DNA of 64,000 bases from Propioniciclava coleopterorum (GTDB lineage Bacteria; Actinomycetota; Actinomycetes; Propionibacteriales; Propionibacteriaceae): assembly GCF_011393335.1 (NCBI RefSeq), contig NZ_CP049865.1, positions 930,001 to 994,000 of the forward strand, read 5' to 3'. Shown here piece after piece: positions 16,536-26,936 of the stretch; the first letter of the stretch is position 1, and every line of letters begins with the position of its first letter. Made by a program: the position numbers and the translations under genes. Under the pieces are notes generated by a model. The model worked only from the letters and a program-made list of their open reading frames with translations, ran no database searches and had not been told where the DNA came from.

Positions 16536-16918
16536 AACTCCAATTCATCGGCGACGGCGCGCAACAGCTGCGCCGTCTTCGCGGCCTGCTTCGGATCGGG
16601 GTGCCGGTTGCGGCGGTAGCCGTTGCCCATCACGTCGAGGGACTTGATGAGGTCCTCGACGATCAGCGCCATCGCCTCGGTGGAACGACGCGACGCCTTG
16701 GACAGCGACACGGGCGAATCCAGTAGCCGCACCGAGATCGCCTGCTCGCCACGGCGCCCGTCGATCAGGCCGAACTCCACCCGCTGGCCCTTCTTCAGCG
16801 TCTCGACGCCGTCGGGCAGCGCGGAGGCATGGACGTAGACCTCATCGCGGCCGTCGTCCTTGGCGATGAAGCCGAAACCCTTGTCAGCGTCGAAGAACCG
16901 CACGCGCCCCGAAGGCAT
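16532..16918 (-). CDS. Cold-shock domain protein with C-terminal extension
   Basis: An RNA chaperone-type CSD protein. The first ~67 residues form the OB fold with RNP1 DKGFGFIAKDD and RNP2 DEVYVHASAL. The total is 128 aa, about twice the size of CspA. The extra C-terminal half (RRSTEAMALIVEDLIKSLD onward) is helical and may form a dimerisation or partner-binding module. ATG 16918 follows AGGAG at a long spacing. An imperfect 18-bp dyad (CTGGA...TCCAG) lies ~20 bp upstream of the start. It is co-transcribed with DUF3027. Confidence 0.9.
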   Translation of the reverse strand: MPSGRVRFFDADKGFGFIAKDDGRDEVYVHASALPDGVETLKKGQRVEFGLIDGRRGEQAISVRLLDSPVSLSKASRRSTEAMALIVEDLIKSLDVMGNGYRRNRHPDPKQAAKTAQLLRAVADELEL

Positions 16919-17035
16919 GGCACACACTCCTGCATGGTCACTGGATAGACCTGTCCAGCCTACCGGACGCGCCAACCTCCCCGCGGGCGCGGGCGGGCCC
17001 CGCGGTAGGGTGACAGCGTTGCGAAGGAGGTGGCC

Positions 17036-17965
17036 GTGGCCGACTGGACCGATGGGCCCGAGTACGCGCCCCACGACCGGCCGCAGGCGTTCGTGGCCCC
17101 CTCGGCCGCGCCGCTCAGCGAGCCGGACGCCGCCGCGCCCGCCCCTGAACCTCCCGCCGGACCGGCGCCGGCGTCCTACGCGGGCCCCGAGCACGCCCCC
17201 GACCTGGCGGGGCTCATCCCGCCGCCCCCGGCGCGGCGCGACCCCCGCGAGGCGTTCGACGTGGCCGGCACGCCCCTGACCAGCTGGTCCGGCGGCCCGA
17301 AGGAGGCCGACGACCACCTGCACGAGCGGCGCCCCACCGACCCGTTCCCGAGCAGCGCCCCGCTCGTCGCCAGCGTCGCCCCGCCCGCGTCGGCGTGGCC
17401 GCCGCCCAGCCGCCTGGAGGACTGGCCGCCGCCGCAGTCGCCCCCGGCAGCGGTCCCGCCGCCGGGGTTCCCCGCCCCGGCCCAGGGGCCCTACGCCCCG
17501 ATGCCGCCCACCCCGTACCCCCAGCAGGGATTCCCGGGCGCCCAGCAGCCCGGCTACCCCCTGCCGGGCCAGCAGGCGCCCTGGCAGGCGCAGCGGCAGC
17601 CGTTCTCGTCGGTGACGATGGGCGACATCGGGCGGGCGGCCACCCCCGGCGTACTGATCTGCCTGGTCGTCGGCCTGCTCGTTCAGCCGCTCGCCGCCCC
17701 GCTGCTCCTGGTGGCCTGGGCGCTGGCGACCCGGATCCGCTACCGCCGCCGGCTGATCGTGCGCACGTTCGGGATCGCCTCGGCCGGGGTCCTGGTCGTC
17801 GCGCTGCTCGACATGCTCGCCACGACGGGCGACTTCGACCTGTTCACGCTGCCCGAGTACGCCAACGTCTGGGCGACCTTCGCGCACCTGGGGCTGCTGA
17901 TCGCCGTGCCGCTGATCGTCGGCCAGGCGCTGCGCCGCGGCGAACCCCCCGAGGACCTGCCGTGA
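17036..17965 (+). CDS. Proline-rich N-terminal membrane protein
   Basis: A 309-aa protein with a long, probably disordered Pro/Ala/Gln-rich cytoplasmic half (residues 1-~190, including repeated PGQQ/PYPQQG-like units). Three or four transmembrane helices follow (from ATPGVLICLVVGLLV on). I do not recognise a specific family; such proteins are frequent in actinobacterial genomes. GTG 17036 was chosen because AAGGAGG (17024-17030) lies five bases upstream; GTG 17030 overlaps that site. It overlaps the Nudix gene by four bases (GTGA), so the two are probably coupled. Confidence 0.75.
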   Translation: MADWTDGPEYAPHDRPQAFVAPSAAPLSEPDAAAPAPEPPAGPAPASYAGPEHAPDLAGLIPPPPARRDPREAFDVAGTPLTSWSGGPKEADDHLHERRPTDPFPSSAPLVASVAPPASAWPPPSRLEDWPPPQSPPAAVPPPGFPAPAQGPYAPMPPTPYPQQGFPGAQQPGYPLPGQQAPWQAQRQPFSSVTMGDIGRAATPGVLICLVVGLLVQPLAAPLLLVAWALATRIRYRRRLIVRTFGIASAGVLVVALLDMLATTGDFDLFTLPEYANVWATFAHLGLLIAVPLIVGQALRRGEPPEDLP

Positions 17966-18519
17966 CCGAGCCGTTCCGCACGCGCGACTTCCGCCCGGTG
18001 CCGCCGCGCGAGCGTCCCCGCAAGACGCGGCGCGGCGTCCGCGTGGTCGTGACCGACGGGGCCAGCGCGCTGATGTTCGCCGACACCGACCCCGGCGTCC
18101 CCGGCTCGCGCTGGTGGGTGACCCCCGGCGGCGGGATGGACCCCGGCGAGACCGAACTCGACACGGCCGTGCGCGAACTCCAGGAGGAGACCGGGCTGCG
18201 CGCGGACGCGTCCGACCTCATCGGCCCCGTGATGCGTCGCGTCGCCGCCCACGGCTACTCCGACCAGATCTGCGAGCAGAGCGAGGCCTTCTTCGTGCTC
18301 GTGACGCCCCGCTTCGAGCTCGACACCTCGGGCCACACCCCCGAGGAGCGGATCACCTTGGCCGGCCACGCCTGGCTGCCGCTCGACGCCCTGGACGACG
18401 TGCCCGAGCCGGTCTGGCCGTCGGAACTCGCGCGCCTCGTCGCGACGGCGTCCCGCCCCGACCGCTGGCCGGGCGACGTCGGATGGGTCGAGGAGTCGAC
18501 CGTCCCCATCGCGGAGTAG
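17962..18519 (+). CDS. Nudix hydrolase
   Basis: A 185-aa hydrolase of a nucleoside diphosphate-linked or related phosphate substrate. The Nudix box is complete: G(x5)E(x7)REL-EE-GL, seen as GGGMDPGETELDTAVREL followed by QEETGL near residues 55-78. The C-terminal part has RITLAGHAWLPLDALDD, typical of the family. The substrate cannot be told from sequence. The start is GTG 17962, overlapping the upstream stop. A TAGGCT at 18517-18522 near its end belongs to the next gene. Confidence 0.92.
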   Translation: MTEPFRTRDFRPVPPRERPRKTRRGVRVVVTDGASALMFADTDPGVPGSRWWVTPGGGMDPGETELDTAVRELQEETGLRADASDLIGPVMRRVAAHGYSDQICEQSEAFFVLVTPRFELDTSGHTPEERITLAGHAWLPLDALDDVPEPVWPSELARLVATASRPDRWPGDVGWVEESTVPIAE

Positions 18520-18553
18520 GCTGGTGGGCGTTTTTGCGCCCGGAAGGACCTCC

Positions 18554-19486
18554 ATGGAATCGGCTGTTCCGCCCGCCCCCGTCTCGACGCGCTTCCTGAT
18601 GAAGTTCATCATGGTGTCGATCGTCGCCGCCGTCGTGACGGTGGCGATCAAGGGCACCGCCGCGTACATCACCGGCTCGGTGGGCCTGCTGTCGGACGCG
18701 CTCGAGTCGACCGTCAACCTCGTCGCCGCGTTCGTGGCGCTGTGGGCGCTGGCGGTGTCGGGCAGGCCGGCCGATCACAACCACGACTTCGGACACGGCA
18801 AGGCCGAGTACATGTCCAGCCTGGTCGAGGGCGCGCTGATCTTCGTGGCCGCGGCGGCGATCATCATCACCTCGATCCGCCGCTTCATCGTGCCCGAACC
18901 GGTCGAGGAGCTCGGGTGGGGCCTGGCGCTGTCGGTGCTGGCGACGCTGGTGAACCTCGGGGTCGGACTGGTGCTGATCCGGCAGGGGCGCAAGCACCGC
19001 TCGATCACGCTCGAGGCAGACGGCAAGCACCTCATGACCGACGTCTGGACGACCGTCGGGGTGATCGCGGGCATCATCCTGCTCGCCGTGACCGGCTGGC
19101 ACTGGATCGACCCGCTCATCGCGCTGCTGGTCGGCCTCAACATCCTGCTGACCGGCTGGAAGCTGATCCGCCGTTCGGTCGTGGGCCTGCTGGACGCCGC
19201 CCTCCCCGAGGACGAGGTCGCGGCCGTCCGGGAGGCCATCGAGGGCGTCATCGGCGACGACCGGGTCACGATCACCGAACTGCTGACCCGCGAATCGGGA
19301 CGCCAGCGCTTCGTGCAGGCGACGGTCGTGGTCCCCGGGCACTGGACGGTCTCGCGCAGCCACGACCTCGCCGACGCCGTCGAGGAGGCCGTGCACCGGG
19401 CGCTGCCCGAGACGCGCACCGTGGTCCACATCGAGCCCGGCCCCTCGGAGCACCCCGACGAGCCCCGGGCGGACGCCGCCGGCTGA
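18554..19486 (+). CDS. Cation diffusion facilitator (CDF) metal transporter
   Basis: An inner-membrane divalent-metal/H+ antiporter of 310 aa, with six TM helices over residues ~15-215 and a C-terminal ferredoxin-like cytoplasmic domain. The first metal-site helix reads LLSDALESTVN, where many CDF proteins have a second Asp in place of the final Asn. HNHDFGHGKAEY follows TM2, and the TM5 site has DGKHLMTDVWT (H-x3-D). The Asn variant is common in one CDF branch, so metal choice (Zn, Fe or Mn) is open. ATG 18554 follows GGAAGGA. Confidence 0.92.
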   Translation: MESAVPPAPVSTRFLMKFIMVSIVAAVVTVAIKGTAAYITGSVGLLSDALESTVNLVAAFVALWALAVSGRPADHNHDFGHGKAEYMSSLVEGALIFVAAAAIIITSIRRFIVPEPVEELGWGLALSVLATLVNLGVGLVLIRQGRKHRSITLEADGKHLMTDVWTTVGVIAGIILLAVTGWHWIDPLIALLVGLNILLTGWKLIRRSVVGLLDAALPEDEVAAVREAIEGVIGDDRVTITELLTRESGRQRFVQATVVVPGHWTVSRSHDLADAVEEAVHRALPETRTVVHIEPGPSEHPDEPRADAAG

Positions 19487-19510
19487 GCCGCACGCGACCG
19501 AGCGCCCCCG

Positions 19511-20221
19511 TCAGGCGCTCGCCCGGGCGCCGCGCGCCTCGGCGTCCAGCAGCAACCGCCAGGACCGGACGAGCGACTCGTCGACGTAGGCCTTGCGGGA
19601 GCCCCCCGGGCGCACCTGATCCTCCACGTGGTACTGCCGGACGCCGCGGCGTCCGAGCCACGGCACCTGGTCGGGGTGCAGGTCGCCGTCGGCGACGACG
19701 AGCCGGGCCAGCGCCGGGTCCCCGGCGAGCCGGGCGAGCAGGTCGTCGAGCCCGTGCTCGAGATCGCGCGCCGAGCCCGCGGTGCGGACGCCGTCCAGCC
19801 CGGGCAGCCCCCGGACCGCGCGCCAGGCGTCGTCGGTGTCGAGGGCGGCGTCGAAGGCCCGGGAGAAGGTCCAGGGGCAGGCGAAGCCGTCCAGCAGCGC
19901 CGACACCACGCCGACGTCGACCTCCCCGACCCCGTTGAGGAAGCCCAGCACCAGCCCGTCGGCGCCGGCGTCCAGGTAGGACGACACCAGCCCGCGCAGC
20001 CGCACGATCTCCCCGCCGTCGGTGGAGTAGCCGGGGCGCAGCCGGACGACCGGCCGCAGGTGCAGGCTGGAGCGCGACCGCACCTCGGCGACGAGCCGTG
20101 GCTCGGGCGACAGCGCCCCGTCGTCCAGGGCGCCCACCACCTCCAGCCGGTCGGCCCCGCCCGCTTCGGCGGGGGCGGCGTCCTGCGGCGTCAGGACGCG
20201 GACCTCCAGCGTCGCGCTCAT
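19511..20221 (-). CDS. cutC: CutC family protein
   Basis: A TIM-barrel protein of 236 aa in the CutC family, historically linked to copper tolerance but of uncertain activity. The family pattern is clear: LEVRVLTPQDAAPAEAGGAD at the start, RLEVVGALDDGALSP (family DRIELC...GGLTPS), RPGYSTDGGE, GADGLVLGFLNGVGEVD and WTFSRAFDA (family TFHRAFD, here Ser replaces His). It is a little short at the barrel entrance. ATG 20221 follows GATGAGG. It converges with the CDF gene across 24 bp. Confidence 0.82.
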   Translation of the reverse strand: MSATLEVRVLTPQDAAPAEAGGADRLEVVGALDDGALSPEPRLVAEVRSRSSLHLRPVVRLRPGYSTDGGEIVRLRGLVSSYLDAGADGLVLGFLNGVGEVDVGVVSALLDGFACPWTFSRAFDAALDTDDAWRAVRGLPGLDGVRTAGSARDLEHGLDDLLARLAGDPALARLVVADGDLHPDQVPWLGRRGVRQYHVEDQVRPGGSRKAYVDESLVRSWRLLLDAEARGARASA

Positions 20222-20322
20222 GGCCTCATCATGGCCGAGGACGCCGCGGGAACGGCCACGCCACGCGGCGGAGCGCCCGGCGGCCGGGCCGCGCACGCGC
20301 CCGCATCCCCCGGGACGCGAAC

Positions 20323-20350
20323 GGGGCGCCCCACCGAAGTGGGACGCCCC
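20323..20350 (-). terminator. Hairpin after groL
   Basis: A 12-bp GC-rich stem with one G:T pair closes a four-base loop, 22 bases after the groL stop. The following T run is short. Confidence 0.65.
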
Positions 20351-20372
20351 GCAGCGTCGGGTCGGGCGCGGA

Positions 20373-22073
<1,701 letters not shown>

Positions 22074-22089
22074 TCACCGGACCGAACGC

Positions 22090-22116
22090 GTGGCACTCTC
22101 GACCCGAGAGTGCTAA
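22090..22116 (-). promoter_or_regulatory. CIRCE element 1 (HrcA operator)
   Basis: A nine-base arm, nine-base spacer and nine-base arm match CIRCE (TTAGCACTC-N9-GAGTGCTAA): the right arm is perfect and the left arm differs at two of nine bases. It lies 89 bp before the groL start. Confidence 0.85.
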
Positions 22117-22124
22117 CAACATGT

Positions 22125-22151
22125 TTAGCACTCGACACCCTCGACTGCAAA
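22125..22151 (-). promoter_or_regulatory. CIRCE element 2 (HrcA operator)
   Basis: The left arm TTAGCACTC is perfect, the spacer is nine bases, and the right arm matches seven of nine CIRCE positions. With element 1 it forms a pair eight bases apart, as in several actinobacterial groEL promoters. Confidence 0.75.
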
Positions 22152-22212
22152 CGAAATCCGGGATCCCGGCGGGCCGGTTGACGGCCCGCGGCGCGACGGC
22201 GACGCTGGCGTC

Positions 22213-22641
22213 GTGATCACCTGGGATCGGCTGCGGGCCGGCGCGAACGTGCTCAACCTCAGCACGGCGCTCGGGTTGGCGGCGGCGCTGGCCGGTCGCG
22301 CCCGGCTGCGCCGCGGCCCGCACGGCCTGATCCTGGCCGAGGGCTACCGGTTCGGCTTCCCCGTCGCCGGCGCGTTCACCGTGGGCGACGTGATCCTGAC
22401 GCGCGGGGACTTCGTCCGGCTCGGGGCCGCGCAGCCCGACCTCCTCGAGCACGAGCGCCGCCACGCGATGCAGTACGCCGTGCTCGGGCCCTGGTTCCTG
22501 CCGGCCTACCTCGCGGCCGTCGCCTGGTCGTGGTGGCGGGCCGGCGACCCGGCCACGCGCAACGTCTTCGAACGCCACGCCGGGCTCGTCTCGGGTGGCT
22601 ACGCTCCCCCGCCGCAGCCCGACCCCGAGCCGTGGGCCTGA
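22213..22641 (+). CDS. Small membrane-associated protein with HExxH-like motif
   Basis: A 142-aa protein that I do not recognise by family. It has a hydrophobic N-terminal segment and a second one around WFLPAYLAAVAWSW. Between them lies LLEHERRHAMQYAVLG, an HExxH sequence (HERRH), which could be a zinc protease-type site. In a protein this short the rest of a peptidase fold is not obvious, so metal binding is an inference. It starts with GTG 22213. It diverges from groL across the CIRCE region. Confidence 0.65.
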   Translation: MITWDRLRAGANVLNLSTALGLAAALAGRARLRRGPHGLILAEGYRFGFPVAGAFTVGDVILTRGDFVRLGAAQPDLLEHERRHAMQYAVLGPWFLPAYLAAVAWSWWRAGDPATRNVFERHAGLVSGGYAPPPQPDPEPWA

Positions 22642-22680
22642 GCGGCACCCCAGGACGGGCCCCGGCCCCAGGACGCACGG

Positions 22681-22706
22681 ACGCCCCCGGCGCGGGCCGG
22701 GGGCGT
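22681..22706. terminator. Bidirectional hairpin between convergent genes
   Basis: A perfect 10-bp GC stem with a six-base loop lies between the HExxH-like gene (+) and DUF3263 (-). Neither side has a clear T tract. Confidence 0.5.
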
Positions 22707-22716
22707 GCGGGACGGT

Positions 22717-23001
22717 TCAGATGACGGAGTGGACCCCGAGGTGGCGCGCCGAGCGCTGCTCCTGCCGGCGCTGCCGCTGCCGCCGCAGCCGCTTGACGAG
22801 CATCGGCGCGTGCGCGAGCGCCTCGGGGCGGTCGATCAGCGCGTTGAGCTGCTGGTAGTAGCGGGGGGACGAGAGGCCGAAGCGCTCCAGGATGGCGGCT
22901 TCCTTGTTGTCGGTGGCCGCCCACCACGAGGCCTCGAAGTCGAGCAGGTCGGCCTCGGTCTCGGTGAGGCCGGACGGGCTCAGAGCGTAGGCATCGGACA
23001 T
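22717..23001 (-). CDS. DUF3263 domain protein
   Basis: A 94-aa actinobacterial protein. The DUF3263 core is the segment LTETEADLLDFEASWWAATD followed by KEAAILERFGLSSPRYYQQL, which looks like a small helix-turn-helix-type fold. A basic Arg/Gln-rich C-terminus follows (LVKRLRRQRQRRQEQR), consistent with nucleic-acid binding. The role is unknown. ATG 23001 has TAAACT (23014-23009) seven bases upstream, so it is probably leaderless. Confidence 0.85.
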   Translation of the reverse strand: MSDAYALSPSGLTETEADLLDFEASWWAATDNKEAAILERFGLSSPRYYQQLNALIDRPEALAHAPMLVKRLRRQRQRRQEQRSARHLGVHSVI

Positions 23002-23130
23002 GCGGGCGAGTTTACGCCCGAATCACAGCCGTGTCATTCGTGTCACCCTGCAGCGGGGTTTGCCCCCCGTTGAGCGGCCGGGTCTAATGGAGTGGAACAC
23101 GACTGCCCAGACTGCATGGAGGCGCTGGCG

Positions 23131-24317
23131 ATGGACCTTCTCCAAGGGACGATGATCCACTACCCGTGGGGAACGTTCGAGGCCATCCATGATCTGCTGG
23201 GCACCCAACCCGACGGCCGGCCGCTGGCCGAGTTCTGGCTGGGCGCGCACCCGCTGGCCCCCTCCGCGCTGGCGGGCACCACGCTGGACACCGCCATCGC
23301 CGAGCGTCCCACCCTGCTGGGCGAGCGCAGCGTGGCGGCGTTCGGGCCGCAGCTGCCCTTCCTGATGAAGATCCTCTCGGCGCGGCACGCGCTGTCGTTG
23401 CAGGCGCACCCGAACCGGGAGCAGGCCCAGGCGGGCTTCGCCGCCGAGGAGGCCGCCGGCATCCCGCGGGAGTCGCCGCAGCGCACCTACAAGGACACCT
23501 GGCCCAAGCCGGAACTCCTGGTGGCCCTCGACGAGTTCCGGACGCTGGCGGGCTTCCGCGAGCCGACGTTGACCGCCGAACTGTTCGGGGGGCTCGAGGC
23601 CGGGCCCGACGTGGACCGGCTGATCGCGCCCCTGCGCTCCCGCGGCGGAGAGGCCGCCCTGCAGGAGGTGTTCCTGCAGGTGCTCTCGCTCGGCGCGGAG
23701 CACCGCGGCGTCGTCGACGCCGTGCTGGCCGCCGCCGTGTCGCACCGCGGCGAGGACGGCGAACTCGGACGCTTCTCCCGCACGGCCCTCGAACTCGACG
23801 ACGTGTTCCCCGGCGACCCGGGATCATGGCGGCGCTGCTGATGAACCCGGTCACGCTCCAGCCCGGCGAGGCGCTCTACGTGCCGGCCGGACGCATGCAC
23901 GCGCACCTGCACGGCACCGGCATCGAAGTGATGGCGAGCAGCGACAACGTACTGCGCGGCGGCCTGACCTCCAAGCACATCGCGGTGGACGAGCTCGTGA
24001 CGGTGGTCGACTTCGCCTGGGGCACCCCGACGCTCCGGCGGGCGACCGAGACCGCGCCGGGCGTGTGGACCTACGACACGCCCGCGACCGAGTTCCAGGT
24101 CACCCGCCTCGAGGTCGCCCCGGGCGCCGAGGTCGCGCTGCCCGAGTGCCACGAGGCCCGCATCCTGCTCGTGACCCGCGGCGACGTGACCCTGGCCTCC
24201 GGCGCCGGCGTCCTCGAGTTGGGCCAGGGCGACTCGGCCTTCCTCACCGCGCAGGACGCGGCCGTGACCGCGACCGGCGACGGCCAGGCGTTCCTGGCCT
24301 CCCCCGGGATCGCCTGA
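23131..24317 (+). CDS. manA: Mannose-6-phosphate isomerase, type I (frameshifted as sequenced)
   Basis: A zinc-dependent isomerase linking fructose-6-phosphate to mannose-6-phosphate for GDP-mannose and glycolipids. With one base restored the protein has ~395 aa. The N-terminal part has HYPWGTFEAIHDLLG, AEFWLGAHP, the zinc motif LSLQAHPNREQA and the KPELLVALDEF region. The frame breaks after FPGDPG; adding one G in CCCGGG near 23821 continues into MNPVTLQPGEALYVPAGRMH with the second zinc-ligand region. This looks like a consensus error in a working gene. ATG 23131 was chosen for its GGAGG at eight bases. Confidence 0.88.
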
Positions 24318-24432
24318 GCGGGCCGTCGCGACCGGCGACCGGCAGGCGTCCTGACCTCTCCGGGACCGCCCGAGCCCGGTCGAAGCGAGCCCGTCGCGGC
24401 TCATCCGCGACGGGGAAGCGGACCCGTGAAGG

Positions 24433-24861
24433 TCAGCCGCGGCCGTCGCCCAGCAGCGTCCGGCCGTCGTCGGTGATGGTCCAGTACGGGTTGTACGCGA
24501 TCTCCCACGGGTGGTCGTCCGGGTCGGTGAAGACGCCGGAGTACCCGCCCCAGTAGGTGCGGTCCGGCGTCCGGACGATCCGGGCACCCGCGCGCTCGGC
24601 CTCGTCGATCAGCTCGTCCACGTCGGCGGGCGAGGTGACGTTCACCGCCAACGTCACGCCGCCCCAGCCGCCCCGGTCGAGATCGTCGGTCCCGGAGTCG
24701 ATCGCCAGCGCGGACCGCTCCCACAGCGCGAACACCGTGCCGCCCGCCTGGAAGAACGCGAGCCCCTCCGGCGAGGGCGACTGGGTCCACCCGAGCCTGC
24801 GGTAGAAGTCCCGCGAGCGCTCGACGTCGGCCACGCCCAACGTCACCATCGAGATACGCAT
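24433..24861 (-). CDS. VOC family protein (glyoxalase/bleomycin-resistance fold)
   Basis: A 142-aa single-domain protein built of two beta-alpha-beta-beta-beta modules. It has MVTLGVADVERSRDFYRRLG at the start and VFTDPDDHPWEIAYNP near the end; the Glu of DDHPWEIA is the usual metal ligand. Members bind metals and act as lyases, isomerases, dioxygenases or resistance proteins, so function is not assignable. ATG 24861 is preferred over ATG 24867 because GGAGG then lies seven bases away rather than one. Confidence 0.88.
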   Translation of the reverse strand: MRISMVTLGVADVERSRDFYRRLGWTQSPSPEGLAFFQAGGTVFALWERSALAIDSGTDDLDRGGWGGVTLAVNVTSPADVDELIDEAERAGARIVRTPDRTYWGGYSGVFTDPDDHPWEIAYNPYWTITDDGRTLLGDGRG

Positions 24862-24962
24862 GTCCATGCCTCCATCCTCGCCCACGGGCGCGGGGCCCGG
24901 AGCCGGGCACGCCGGTTTTGTAAGCTCTCCTCGTTCCGCGCCTACCGAAGGGTCGACAACCG

Positions 24963-25910
<948 letters not shown>

Positions 25911-26107
25911 CCGCGCCCGCCGGGGTCGTCCGCTCGGACTCCCTCGTCGCGTCGCCCGCTCGCGGGCAGGAGCCGCGAGCCAGGTGCCGCGGCCAGAAAT
26001 CGGGAATCGCGCAGTCGACGGGTCGCGCGGCGGCGTTCCCCCTTGTCGGCCGAGGCGCCCAGGAGGTCGAGTGCGCGATTCTTGATTTTCTCGCTGCCCG
26101 CCGGCGG
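25911..26107. other. Intergenic region with a long dyad
   Basis: This is the space between the converging DUF808 and SMR genes. No coding potential is evident. The only structure I see is the 96-bp dyad at 25995-26090. Confidence 0.5.
25995..26090. repeat. 96-bp segment bounded by 19-bp imperfect inverted repeats
   Basis: The left arm (25995-26013) and right arm (26072-26090) match at 15 of 19 positions, with the inner 10 bp (GAATCGCGCA) perfect. The 58-base interior has no gene. It could be a long-loop terminator for two converging genes or a MITE-like insertion. No target duplication is visible. Confidence 0.5.
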
Positions 26108-26452
26108 TCAGTCGGTGGCGAGTTCGGGCTCGTCGCCGTCGGAGGTCTTCTTCAGCCCGACGACGCAGCCGATGATCCCCACGAGGAACAGCGCCTTCAG
26201 CGGCGTGAGCGCCTCGGCGCCGGACAGCGCCGCGTACAGCACGGTGACCACCGCGCCGATTCCGGTCCAGACCGCGTAGGCGGTGCCCGTCGGGATGAAC
26301 CGCATGGCCCAGCCCAGGCCGACGACGCTCAGCACGGTCGCGATCAGGAACACCACCGACGGCACGAGCTGGGTGAAGCCCTGCGACTGCGACAGCGCGG
26401 TCGCCCACACCGCCTCGAGCAGGCCGCTCACCACCAGGACGATCCACGCCAT
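26108..26452 (-). CDS. SMR family transporter subunit, Gdx/SugE-like
   Basis: A four-helix drug/metabolite exporter subunit of 114 aa. The N-terminus MAWIVLVVSGLLEAVWATAL carries the membrane Glu (about residue 13), and SQSQGFTQLVPS follows, the loop pattern of the guanidinium-exporter (Gdx) branch. GTAYAVWTGIGA is in TM3. It begins one base after the stop of the partner subunit, so the two are co-translated and probably form a heteromer. The substrate may be guanidinium or small quaternary cations; this is inferred from family. Confidence 0.9.
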   Translation of the reverse strand: MAWIVLVVSGLLEAVWATALSQSQGFTQLVPSVVFLIATVLSVVGLGWAMRFIPTGTAYAVWTGIGAVVTVLYAALSGAEALTPLKALFLVGIIGCVVGLKKTSDGDEPELATD

Positions 26453-26453
26453 G

Positions 26454-26768
26454 TCAGCCCACCACCTTCAGGCCGACCACGCACGTGACGATCCCGATCA
26501 GCAACAGCAGACGCTTCAGGGTGGCGGGCTCGGTGCCGCGCACCATCGCCCAGACCACGGTCAGGGTGGCGCCGGTGGCCGTCCAGACGGCGTACGCCGT
26601 CCCGACCGGGATCGTGATCATCGCGAGCGAGAGCCCGTACAGGCTCGCGATGGACGCCACGACGAACACCAGCGTCGGCTTCAGCTTGCGCAGCCCGTCG
26701 GAGTTGCCCAGGGCGGTGGCCCACACCGCCTCCAGGACCCCCGAGGCCAACAGAATCATCCAGTCCAC
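26454..26768 (-). CDS. SMR family transporter subunit (partner)
   Basis: A 104-aa first gene of a two-gene SMR operon, with four helices. LASGVLEAVWATALGNSDG holds the key Glu, and TIPVGTAYAVWTATGATLT the TM3 signature. It is more diverged in the loop after TM1 than the second subunit, as in paired heterodimeric SMRs. GTG 26768 is preceded at eight bases by TAGCGT (26782-26777), so it is likely leaderless. There is therefore no room for a guanidine riboswitch. Confidence 0.9.
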   Translation of the reverse strand: MDWMILLASGVLEAVWATALGNSDGLRKLKPTLVFVVASIASLYGLSLAMITIPVGTAYAVWTATGATLTVVWAMVRGTEPATLKRLLLLIGIVTCVVGLKVVG

Positions 26769-26862
26769 GTCGCGCCACGCTACCCGAGCCGCCCCGACGG
26801 GCCGCCGCCGGGGGCGCACGCGTGCCCGGTACGGCACAATGGGGGCGGCCCTGAGGGGCGTT

Positions 26863-26935
26863 GCCTCCGTAGCTCAGTTGGTAGAGCACCCGCCTTGTAA
26901 GCGGACGGTCGCGGGTTCGAATCCTGTCGGAGGCT
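26863..26935 (+). tRNA. tRNA-Thr (anticodon TGT)
   Basis: A 73-nt cloverleaf: acceptor GCCTCCG/CGGAGGC, D-arm AGCTCAGTTGGTAGAGC, anticodon stem CCGC/GCGG with loop CTTGTAA (anticodon TGT), and T-arm GCGGG-TTCGAAT-CCTGT. The discriminator is T and CCA is not encoded. The next gene's ATG starts after a single base. Confidence 0.96.
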
Positions 26936-26936
26936 C

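Noticed and set aside
26454..26862. ykkC-type riboswitch before the SMR genes
   Set aside because: The first gene appears leaderless and no aptamer core is visible.
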